From Hydrogenophaga sp. (lineage in GTDB: Bacteria > Pseudomonadota > Gammaproteobacteria > Burkholderiales > Burkholderiaceae_C), in contig JAURYH010000028.1 of assembly GCA_030653975.1 (NCBI GenBank), forward strand, positions 62,001 to 126,000: 64,000 nt of DNA, written 5' to 3'. Both the position numbers and the translations under genes were made by a program. Every line of letters begins with the position of its first letter. Positions within the stretch are counted from its first letter, which is position 1. Positions 57,574 through 64,000 of the stretch are shown here, one piece after another. The notes under the pieces were generated by a model. That model was given only the letters and a program-made list of their open reading frames with translations. It was not told the DNA's origin and did no database searches.

Positions 57574-59918
57574 CGGTCCGCTGTCGCCTTCGGATACACC
57601 AGCACCGCCGCCAGCAGCAGCGCGATCAGCGCGCCCGGCCCGACGGTGATACCGATGGCGTTGAGCACCGGCACCTTGGATGTCGCCAGGGCACCAAAGC
57701 CGATCGCCGTGGTCACGGTTGCGACCGAGAGGGACATCAGCGTCGGCGCATCCAGCGGCTCACCACCGGCCGCCCTGTCAAAAAACAGCGCGTAGTTGGA
57801 ACCCACGGCCACGGTGAGCAGCATGCCCACCAGGTGCAGCAGATGCAGGCGCTGACCGGACAGGTGAAGCACCGAAATCACCAGCATCACGGTGATGGCC
57901 AACGCCAACAGCACACGCAACAGGCGTCCGGGTGAACGCAAGGCCACCGCCAGCAGCACCACGATGGCCAGGAATCCCGCCAGAGACAGCTGAACCGCCT
58001 CACCCACATAACCACCGTACAGGGTTTCGAACTCGGTCTTGAGGTCGACAAACACCGCACCGGTGCCCTCCAGGGCCGCGCGCAGGCGCTCGACCGGCAG
58101 GTTGGCGTCCGGTGCGCCGGGCGCCGGGCGCAAGGGCATCATCACATTCCAGCCACCGTCCTGACCGGGCATCAGCATCGAATCCACCGCCAGCGCCAGC
58201 GCGCTGCCGTCCAGATCGGCGCGCTGCATCACACCGGCCGCGCGTGCCACCTGCACATCGGCCAAAAACGGGCCAAGTTTGGCGGCCGACAGGGGCGAGT
58301 CGATCAGGGCCGCCTGCAGGCGCGCTTGAAGCACCGAGGCCTCGGGCAGACTGGCCAGTCGCTGTTGTTGCAGCCGGGCGCTGGGCAGGAACCGGGCCGG
58401 GCTGTCGTAGCCGCCGATCACACCCTCTTCCACCAACCGGTCCAGTTGCTGACCAGCCCGTTCAGCCGCCTGCAGTGCCAGCTCCGGGTCTTGCGCGTGG
58501 ATGCTGACCAGGTAGCGGGCGTCGGGGGCCGCCAGGTCGTCGCGCATGCGCGCATCGCTCTCGGCCTCGGCCTGGCTCACGGTCGACAGCGCCGAGAGAT
58601 CGGCGTGCCAGAGGTTGTCGCGCTGCTGCCAGAGGTAAGCCAGCGACAGAACCGCCAGCAAACCCACCACCGCACGCAGCCGCCAGGCCTGCCCCAGCAG
58701 GGCATGCACCCGGTGCACCCAGGCCCCGGGCGCTGGCACCTCGAACGCGGTTCCGGCCAGCACGGGCAGCACGAAACGCGTCACCAGCGCCGCCGTCACC
58801 ACGCCGGTCAGCGCGTACAGACCCAGCTGCGACAGGCCGGGGAAGCCCGAGAACAGCAGGGCGCCGAAGCCCAGCGCCGAGGTCAGCACGCCCAGCCTCA
58901 CCGTGGGCCAGAACTGCTGACGCCAGGCGGACAGGCCCATGCGCCCGGATTGCACAAAAAAGTAGATGGCGTAATCCACCGCTTCGCCGATCAGGGCGGT
59001 GCCAAAGCCGATCGTGATGCCAAACACCGTGCCGTGGACCAGACTCACCACCACCACGCCCGCCAGCGCGCCGCTGACCATGGGCAACAAACCCAGCGCC
59101 AACAGGCGCGGCGAGCGATAGACCCAGAGCAGCACACCAGCAATACCCAGCATGCTGATCAGAAGCAACCTTGAGGTTTCCTGCTTGATGGCCTCGCGGG
59201 ACTGGACCGCGAACTGCCCGGGGCCGGACATCTCCAGCGCCAGACCGGTATGACCGGTGGCCTGCACCGCTTGCGCGAAAGCCACACGCACGCCGTCGAT
59301 CGCGACGGCCTGGCCGTCGGTGTCCGAGCCCAGCGCGCGCGTCTGCAGCAGCAGCATGGCGCGTTCGCCGTTGCGGGAGGCCCAGACACCCGCGCGTGTT
59401 TGCGGCTGCGACGCCAGGTTGAGCTGACCCAGCACGGCCAGCACCTCTCCCGTGGGATCGTTCGCCAGGTTGGGCTTGAGCAGCAGACCGGCCGGCGAGG
59501 AGACCAGGTCGATGGTGTCGGTCACGGCGGACAGCAGCCCCTCTTCGGTGAAGCGCTCGGGAGTCACTGTGGGGCTGAGGCGGTAGCGGTGGCGCAGCAG
59601 CACATCGCGCTCACCGTCCAGTCCGCCCGCTTCACCGTTCTGCACCGAGACATAGGCCGGATCACTGGCCAGGCGCTCGCGCAGCTCGCGCGAGATGGCC
59701 GCGCGCTGCGCGGCATCCCCGCCGCCCACCGAAACCATGAGCAGTCGAGACACCGTGCCGTCCCGCAACTGCCCCACGAGCGCCCGCTGTTCGGCACTCG
59801 GCTTGGACGGCAGGAAAAACGACATGTCGGCCGAAAAACGGCTATTCAAGACCACCGCCACGCCGGCCAGCATCAGCGCCAGCCAGACCAGGAATACCCG
59901 GACCGCGGCCGGCCTCAT
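57570..59918 (-). CDS. MMPL/RND-family lipid exporter (ApeM-like)
   Basis: The 782-residue inner-membrane protein has two repeats, each with one helix followed by a large periplasmic loop and five helices. The first begins VFLVWLALMLAGVAVVLNSRFSADMSFFLP; key family segments are FGTALIGEAVDYAIYFF and AVGSNYALFFDRAAGG. MMPL exporters with a LolA-like partner are conserved in aryl-polyene and xanthomonadin clusters and are presumed to move the lipid-linked pigment. ATG 59918 overlaps the LolA-like stop by four bases. Confidence 0.86.
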   Translation of the reverse strand: MRPAAVRVFLVWLALMLAGVAVVLNSRFSADMSFFLPSKPSAEQRALVGQLRDGTVSRLLMVSVGGGDAAQRAAISRELRERLASDPAYVSVQNGEAGGLDGERDVLLRHRYRLSPTVTPERFTEEGLLSAVTDTIDLVSSPAGLLLKPNLANDPTGEVLAVLGQLNLASQPQTRAGVWASRNGERAMLLLQTRALGSDTDGQAVAIDGVRVAFAQAVQATGHTGLALEMSGPGQFAVQSREAIKQETSRLLLISMLGIAGVLLWVYRSPRLLALGLLPMVSGALAGVVVVSLVHGTVFGITIGFGTALIGEAVDYAIYFFVQSGRMGLSAWRQQFWPTVRLGVLTSALGFGALLFSGFPGLSQLGLYALTGVVTAALVTRFVLPVLAGTAFEVPAPGAWVHRVHALLGQAWRLRAVVGLLAVLSLAYLWQQRDNLWHADLSALSTVSQAEAESDARMRDDLAAPDARYLVSIHAQDPELALQAAERAGQQLDRLVEEGVIGGYDSPARFLPSARLQQQRLASLPEASVLQARLQAALIDSPLSAAKLGPFLADVQVARAAGVMQRADLDGSALALAVDSMLMPGQDGGWNVMMPLRPAPGAPDANLPVERLRAALEGTGAVFVDLKTEFETLYGGYVGEAVQLSLAGFLAIVVLLAVALRSPGRLLRVLLALAITVMLVISVLHLSGQRLHLLHLVGMLLTVAVGSNYALFFDRAAGGEPLDAPTLMSLSVATVTTAIGFGALATSKVPVLNAIGITVGPGALIALLLAAVLVYPKATADR

Positions 59919-60607
59919 GGGGTTTCGATCGGTTCGATGCTGATTTCCGAACGGTCTCCGTCGACCTGCAGGTACTCGATGTGGCGGACCTGACGCTGGC
60001 CACCGCTGACGGTGATGCGCTGGAGCAAGGCTGCGATGGCGGGTTCGCTCGGCACCAGGGTCAACACCCACTGGCTGCTCTCCCCTTGCAGATCAAGCGT
60101 GTAGTTCTGCTCCAGGGATTTGCGGTTGCCCGACAGCGTGCTGCGGATGCTGTCCACAAACGCCAGCGCTTCGGGGCGGCTGGCGAGGCTGATGGAGAGC
60201 TTGCGCTTGTCGCGCTCCATGCTGAGCATGTCCTTGTCCAGCACCAGGGTCTCGGGCTTGGGCAACAGGGTGCGTTTTTCCAGCCGGTCGGGCGGGCTGT
60301 ACACCATCTCGCCGCTGGCCTGCACCGGCTTGTCGAGCAGGGCCATGTGCCGCTTCTCGACAAAACGCGCCCGGCCGCCCTTGTGGCTGGCCAGATCGGT
60401 CATCAACTGTTCGATGTTGTAGGCCGCGTGTGCACCGGCAGACAGGCCCATGCCCAGCACCGCGACGGCAGCACAGCGACAGAACCACGCCAACACGGTG
60501 GAGCGCAACAACCCGGGCAGGCGTGGAACCGGCTCCGCCGGGCCACAGGCTGCGCCCCCCCTCGCAGAAAGGGGGAAGGCGCGAAGCGACGCAGGGGGGT
60601 TGTTCAT
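59915..60607 (-). CDS. LolA-like outer-membrane lipoprotein carrier (ApeL-like)
   Basis: The mature part is a LolA-type fold with FVEKRHMALLDKPVQASGEMVY and LTLVPSEPAIAALLQRI. The signal peptide is the hydrophobic stretch ending LSAGAHAA. It is expected to shuttle hydrophobic product across the periplasm with the MMPL exporter. The ATG at 60607 overlaps the acyltransferase stop, but the codons after it lie in the dispersed repeat (60522-60600) and give an odd 30-residue leader. Translation from TTG 60511 or GTG 60496 would give a normal signal peptide. The start is therefore uncertain. Confidence 0.78.
   Translation of the reverse strand: MNNPPASLRAFPLSARGGAACGPAEPVPRLPGLLRSTVLAWFCRCAAVAVLGMGLSAGAHAAYNIEQLMTDLASHKGGRARFVEKRHMALLDKPVQASGEMVYSPPDRLEKRTLLPKPETLVLDKDMLSMERDKRKLSISLASRPEALAFVDSIRSTLSGNRKSLEQNYTLDLQGESSQWVLTLVPSEPAIAALLQRITVSGGQRQVRHIEYLQVDGDRSEISIEPIETP
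60522..60600 (-). repeat. Dispersed intergenic repeat, copy B
   Basis: On the minus strand this copy reads CCCCCCTGCGTCGCTTCGCG, then a C-run and G-run hairpin, and CCTGTGGCCCGGCGGAGCCGG ending TTCCACG. It is inverted relative to copy A at 49520-49594. It sits at the start of the LolA-like gene. Confidence 0.85.
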
Positions 60608-61521
60608 GATTTCCAGAAGTCGAAGAAGTTGAACCAGTTGTAGGGCGCCAGCCTGCACAGTCGGGCGAGGCTGTCGGCGTAGGCTTGCACCGCAGCCTTG
60701 ATCGCCGCGTCACGCCCACCGCGCTCGATGTTCGAGAAGTCGGCCAGTTGCTCGAAATGCAGCTGGTAGCGGTTGCCCCCCAGGTACAGACCCGCCATGA
60801 GGAACACCGGCCGCTTGAGCATCGCCGCCATGCGCCACGGGCCCAGCGGAAAAGCCGCCTGTTCACCCAGGAACTCGACCGACAGGGTGGTGTCATCGTT
60901 CAGCGAGCGGTCCGCCAGCATGCCCACCAGGTAGCCTTCGTCGAGCTTGTCGCGCACCTCCAGCATCGACTCCAGATGCCCCAGGGAGATGATATCCTGC
61001 ATCGCCCTGGGGTTGATGGCCGCCAGGGTGGCGTTGAGCTTGCGCGCGTTCTGCTCGTACATCAGCATGGCCACGCGCAGGCCTTTCTTGCCGCGCCCCA
61101 TGGCGCGCAGCACCTCGAAGCTGCCCAGGTGGGCCCCCATGAGCAGCGCGCCGGGCTGTTTTTCAATCGCCGCCAGCAGGGCCTGGTCACCCCGGACCTC
61201 GATGTCGAACACGTTGAAACGGTCGTTCAGCAGGTAGATGCGGTCGTGGATGGTGCTGGCGAAACTGAACACGTGGCGGTAGCCGTCGCGCCAGCCCGCG
61301 TAGCGGCCCAGGACACGGTGCAGGTAGGCGCGGCTCGCGCGGCGCGCCGCTGGCGCAAACAGCACGAAATAGACGGCGATGCCGTGCAGCACCAGACGCC
61401 CCACGCGCCGCCCGAACGCCAGCGAGATCCAGACCATCAGGCGCAGGATGGCCAGGTTGCTGCGCTCCTGGCGCCGCATCCATTCGGGTTGTGTGTCGGT
61501 CTGTCCGGTTCCGGTGTTCAT
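60604..61521 (-). CDS. LpxL/HtrB-like lysophospholipid acyltransferase (ApeD-like)
   Basis: The 305-residue protein has an N-terminal membrane anchor and the acyltransferase motif GAHLGSFE (HX4E), with later FPLGPWRMA and NWFNFFDFW. It resembles lipid A late acyltransferases but lies inside the pigment cluster, where this type (ApeD) is conserved and may attach the polyene to a lipid. It overlaps the ApeI-like dehydratase by four bases. Confidence 0.85.
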   Translation of the reverse strand: MNTGTGQTDTQPEWMRRQERSNLAILRLMVWISLAFGRRVGRLVLHGIAVYFVLFAPAARRASRAYLHRVLGRYAGWRDGYRHVFSFASTIHDRIYLLNDRFNVFDIEVRGDQALLAAIEKQPGALLMGAHLGSFEVLRAMGRGKKGLRVAMLMYEQNARKLNATLAAINPRAMQDIISLGHLESMLEVRDKLDEGYLVGMLADRSLNDDTTLSVEFLGEQAAFPLGPWRMAAMLKRPVFLMAGLYLGGNRYQLHFEQLADFSNIERGGRDAAIKAAVQAYADSLARLCRLAPYNWFNFFDFWKS

Positions 61522-61823
61522 GGGGTCCAGGGCTGCAGGCTGCCCGAAGCGACATCGCGGTCGCCACAGCGCACCATGAACGACAGCCCGCTGCGCACTC
61601 CATCCTGCAGCGTGAACACCAGTGCGTCATCCGGCCCGCAGGGGCTGAGGAACTTGGCCTGCGCGACCTGCCAGGCACCACCCGGGAGCCCCCATTGCGC
61701 CTGCGCCAGCAGCAGCGCCCAATCCAGCAGGACCACGCCGGGCACGATGGGATGCCCCGGAAAATGACCGGCAAAGGCCGGGTGGTCGGACGGCACGCGC
61801 CAGGTTTGCTCAAACACGGCCAT
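61518..61823 (-). CDS. 3-hydroxyacyl-ACP dehydratase, ApeI-like hot-dog
   Basis: The 101-residue protein has VPSDHPAFAGHFPGHPIVPGVVLLDWAL (the DHPAFAGHFPG core), the FabA/FabZ-type hot-dog with catalytic histidine and phosphate loop. It lacks long extensions. ApeI-type enzymes make the trans double bonds during aryl-polyene extension. The ATG at 61823 overlaps the ligase gene by 14 bases. Confidence 0.85.
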   Translation of the reverse strand: MAVFEQTWRVPSDHPAFAGHFPGHPIVPGVVLLDWALLLAQAQWGLPGGAWQVAQAKFLSPCGPDDALVFTLQDGVRSGLSFMVRCGDRDVASGSLQPWTP

Positions 61824-63159
61824 GACCCGACCGCTCCTGGTACAGCGCCAGCAAGGCGGTTCGCGGCAGCTTGCCGGTGCTGTTGCGCGGCAGCGCCTCG
61901 ACCAGCACCAGCGGGCGCGGCAGGAAGACCCGGTCGATGCGCTGGCGCAAGGCGCGTTGCAGTGTGTGCACCGACACACCGGGCGCCACCACAAACGCCG
62001 TCAGCCGGGTGATGCCGCCTGCGTCGTCGACGGCGGTATCGGGCAGGAAAAAGGCCCCGTCCTGCACACCATCGATGGCGCACAACTGGTGGTTCAGGTA
62101 GGCCAGCGAGCTGCGCTTGCCGGCGATATTGATCAGGTCGGCATGCCGGCCGTGCAGAAGAAAACGGCCCGCACCCTGGAGTTCGATGATGTCCGACAGC
62201 GGCACCCGGCCCTCCACGTGGCCCTCGCGCGCATAGGTGGTGTCGTTCTCCTGCTCCAGCACGACACCCGGCAGCAGATGCCACACCGGGCCGTCGGTGG
62301 TTCGCCGGCAGGCCAGCTGGCCCGACTCTGTCGAGCCGTAGATTTCGTGCACGGGTGCCCCGCTGCGCTGCTCGGCCCGCGCGGCGAGCTCGGTGCCCAG
62401 GGGCGCGGTGGCGGACAGGCAGATGTCCAGCGCCGGCCAGGCCAGATTCGACGCCAGCAGGGCCGTGAGGTGGTAGGGCGTGGTCACCAGCATGCGCGGC
62501 CGCGGCACGGCTTGCAGCGCGTCCACGACATCCTGCGGGTAGAACGGCTTGCCGCTCCAGAAACTGCAGCCACCGTGCAGCGCGAGCAGAAAGGTGGACT
62601 CAAACCCGTAACTGTGTTGCGCCGGCACGGTGCCCACGAGCACCGGCGGGTGATCCCGCAGCCCGAGCCCATCAGCCTCGGCCTGCCCGTTCTGCACCAG
62701 CCGGCCCCAGGTCTTGGCGTGCGGCTGCGGCAGACCGGTCGAACCCGAGGTGAACAGGATCGCGACCACACGATCGGCATCCACCACCGGCATCTCCTGC
62801 ACCGGTGAGCGCGGCACAACAGCCAGGTCGGGGAAATCGATGCAAGGCAGACCGGCCACGTCGAAGGGACCATCCACCACGCCAAAAGCACCGGGATGGT
62901 CCTGCGCCAGCCGCTGCAGGGTTTCCCCCGAGTGCGAGGCCGGTTGCAGACTGGTCCTGCCCGCGAGCACACAGGCGGCAAACAGCACCGCAAAGTGGTA
63001 CCGGTCTTCGCACAGGTTGAGCACCCCCTGGCCCGCTGGCAAAACGCCGGCCACGGCCCGTGCATCGGCCAGGAAGTCGCGCACCGTCACGGGACCCGAA
63101 GGCCGCCAGGCGAGCACATCGTCCAGTCCGTGACGGCTGATCAGTGGCAGCCCGCTCAC
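61810..63159 (-). CDS. AMP-dependent acyl-ACP/CoA ligase (ApeH-like)
   Basis: The 449-residue adenylate-forming enzyme has FTSGSTGLPQPH (P-loop), YGSTESGQLA, HGRHADLINIAGKRSS, and the C-terminal lysine in LPRNSTGKLPR. It likely adenylates an aryl acid such as 4-hydroxybenzoate and loads it on the ACP to start the polyene chain. GTG 63159 is preferred because AAGGAGG lies eight bases upstream; the frame before it looks non-coding. It lies 115 bases downstream of the ACP gene. Confidence 0.85.
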   Translation of the reverse strand: MSGLPLISRHGLDDVLAWRPSGPVTVRDFLADARAVAGVLPAGQGVLNLCEDRYHFAVLFAACVLAGRTSLQPASHSGETLQRLAQDHPGAFGVVDGPFDVAGLPCIDFPDLAVVPRSPVQEMPVVDADRVVAILFTSGSTGLPQPHAKTWGRLVQNGQAEADGLGLRDHPPVLVGTVPAQHSYGFESTFLLALHGGCSFWSGKPFYPQDVVDALQAVPRPRMLVTTPYHLTALLASNLAWPALDICLSATAPLGTELAARAEQRSGAPVHEIYGSTESGQLACRRTTDGPVWHLLPGVVLEQENDTTYAREGHVEGRVPLSDIIELQGAGRFLLHGRHADLINIAGKRSSLAYLNHQLCAIDGVQDGAFFLPDTAVDDAGGITRLTAFVVAPGVSVHTLQRALRQRIDRVFLPRPLVLVEALPRNSTGKLPRTALLALYQERSGHGRV

Positions 63160-63274
63160 TGGACCACCCTCCTTGCTGCGCACTGCGGGGCTGAGCGCCC
63201 TGGGAACGGTCCGGCGGCGCATGCGCCAGCCACCCGAATCCGCCAACGCCCCCTGGCTCGCAAAACGCCCAAGC

Positions 63275-63559
63275 TCATTTGGTGCGCTGGCTGGCGATAT
63301 GGGTCGTCAGCGCCCGCAGGGACGCGTAAATCTTGTCGTTGTTCTCGTTGTCCGAGCGCAGCTGGAAACCGTAGTGCTTGGAAATGACGAGCGAAATTTC
63401 AAGCATGTCGATCGAGTCGAGGCCCAGCCCCTCACCGTACAGCGGATCGTCGGGCTTCACGTCCTGGGGCTGCACGTCCAGGTTGAGGGCCTCCACGATC
63501 AGCGCAGCCACCTCGCTCATGAGGTCTTCGAACGGAACGTTGGCAAAGTTTTCTGACAT
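63275..63559 (-). CDS. Acyl carrier protein
   Basis: The 94-residue acidic protein has the phosphopantetheine site GLGLDSIDMLEISL with Ser49. It carries the growing chain. E. coli APE clusters encode two ACPs; only this one lies in the window. It is between the ligase and the third KS, 15 bases after the KS stop. Confidence 0.93.
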   Translation of the reverse strand: MSENFANVPFEDLMSEVAALIVEALNLDVQPQDVKPDDPLYGEGLGLDSIDMLEISLVISKHYGFQLRSDNENNDKIYASLRALTTHIASQRTK

Positions 63560-63574
63560 GGGATTCCCTGGTAT

Positions 63575-64000
63575 TCAGTGGGTAGGCGTCGGGGCGGCGG
63601 CAAAAACCAGCACGGCATTGCTGCCACCAAACGCAAAGGAGTTGGACAGGGCAGCACGCAAGGGAATCTGGCGGCGGCCTTGATAGACATGATCCACCCC
63701 TTCGCAGGCCGGATCAAGCCGGCCCTCCAGGTGCGCGGTGGGTGGGATTGCCTGCTCGCGCAGCGCCAGCACGGTGGCCAGCGCCTCGATGGCGCCCGCG
63801 GCGCCCATCAGGTGACCATGCATGGATTTGGTGGCGCTCACGGGCAGCGCGGGCGCCAGATCACCAAAGACCTGGCGCAGGGCCGCGATTTCCACCGGGT
63901 CACCCTCCTGGGTCGCGGTGCCATGGGCGTTGACGTAATCGATATCGGCGGGTGTGAGCACGGCATCCGACAACGCGGCCTGCAAGGCACGGGCCTGGCC
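63575..64000 (-). CDS. Beta-ketoacyl synthase (third KS), C-terminal part
   Basis: The open frame runs past the right edge. Visible are VNAHGTATQEGDP (first catalytic His), SATKSMHGHLMGAAGA (second His) and SNSFAFGGSNAVLVF, the FabF-like C-terminal half. The cysteine half lies outside the window. It differs from the two KS genes at 41868 and 54122 and is placed at the head of the ACP-ligase group, as in the start of aryl-polyene operons. Confidence 0.9.
   Translation of the reverse strand, partial: GQARALQAALSDAVLTPADIDYVNAHGTATQEGDPVEIAALRQVFGDLAPALPVSATKSMHGHLMGAAGAIEALATVLALREQAIPPTAHLEGRLDPACEGVDHVYQGRRQIPLRAALSNSFAFGGSNAVLVFAAAPTPTH

Overview
The window is high-GC DNA with tightly packed, often overlapping genes. 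Gene content and order (lysC-tilS-accA-alkA-cysS, ribD-ribE-ribBA-ribH-nusB, glyA-nrdR, a PilE/minor pilin/PilY1 operon, tolQRA) point to a betaproteobacterium of the Burkholderiales, most likely Comamonadaceae (Hydrogenophaga- or Acidovorax-like). The family assignment is inferred from gene order and protein style; no rRNA is present.

Region 1 (1-19 kb) is chromosomal housekeeping. It holds an S4/Hsp15 tail, a DMT permease, tRNA-Ser(GCU) with its terminator, and aspartokinase. tRNA-Ile lysidine synthetase, acetyl-CoA carboxylase alpha, an AlkA-type glycosylase and cysteinyl-tRNA synthetase follow. A coupled plus-strand run TPR protein - L,D-transpeptidase - PpiA - PpiB - LpxH - MtfA comes next, then a 920-aa DUF349 protein, a membrane-anchored lytic transglycosylase, glyA and nrdR. 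The 15.3-15.8 kb gap looks like a structured RNA locus, and the glyA leader resembles a ZTP (pfl) riboswitch.

Region 2 (19-26.4 kb) is a type IV pilus minor-pilin locus: a divergent orphan FimT-like pseudopilin, then pilE, fimT, pilV, pilW, pilX and pilY1. Region 3 (26.4-34.3 kb) is the riboflavin operon running into nusB, an aminotransferase, ybgC and tolQRA. The RibA half of RibBA lacks its zinc cysteines, and tolB/pal do not follow tolA. Region 4 (34.3-40.9 kb) has a tandem universal stress protein, a SulP anion transporter, a truncated response-regulator remnant and dnaE.

Region 5 (40.9-64 kb, running off the right edge) is a large aryl-polyene (APE/xanthomonadin-type) pigment cluster in two converging operons. 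The plus-strand arm encodes a ketosynthase, a chain-length-factor-like partner, two successive FAD-dependent halogenase-like proteins, an OmpV-type outer-membrane protein, a PlsC acyltransferase, a family 2 glycosyltransferase, a methyltransferase and a CPA2-type antiporter. The minus-strand arm encodes, from its upstream end, a ketosynthase (cut by the edge), ACP, AMP-ligase, ApeI-like dehydratase, LpxL-like acyltransferase, LolA-like protein, MMPL exporter, alpha/beta hydrolase, polysaccharide deacetylase, methyltransferase, a second ketosynthase with its chain-length-factor-like partner, ApeP-like dehydratase and ketoreductase. A small secreted protein of unknown family lies where the arms meet. 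The inferred logic is: the ligase loads an aryl acid on the ACP, the KS/KR/DH set extends and dehydrates it to a polyene, methyl and halogen groups decorate the ring, and the acyltransferases, LolA, MMPL and OmpV-like proteins attach and move the product to the outer membrane. The most distinctive points are the tandem halogenase-like pair, two KS-CLF pairs plus a third KS, and the uncharacterised secreted protein.
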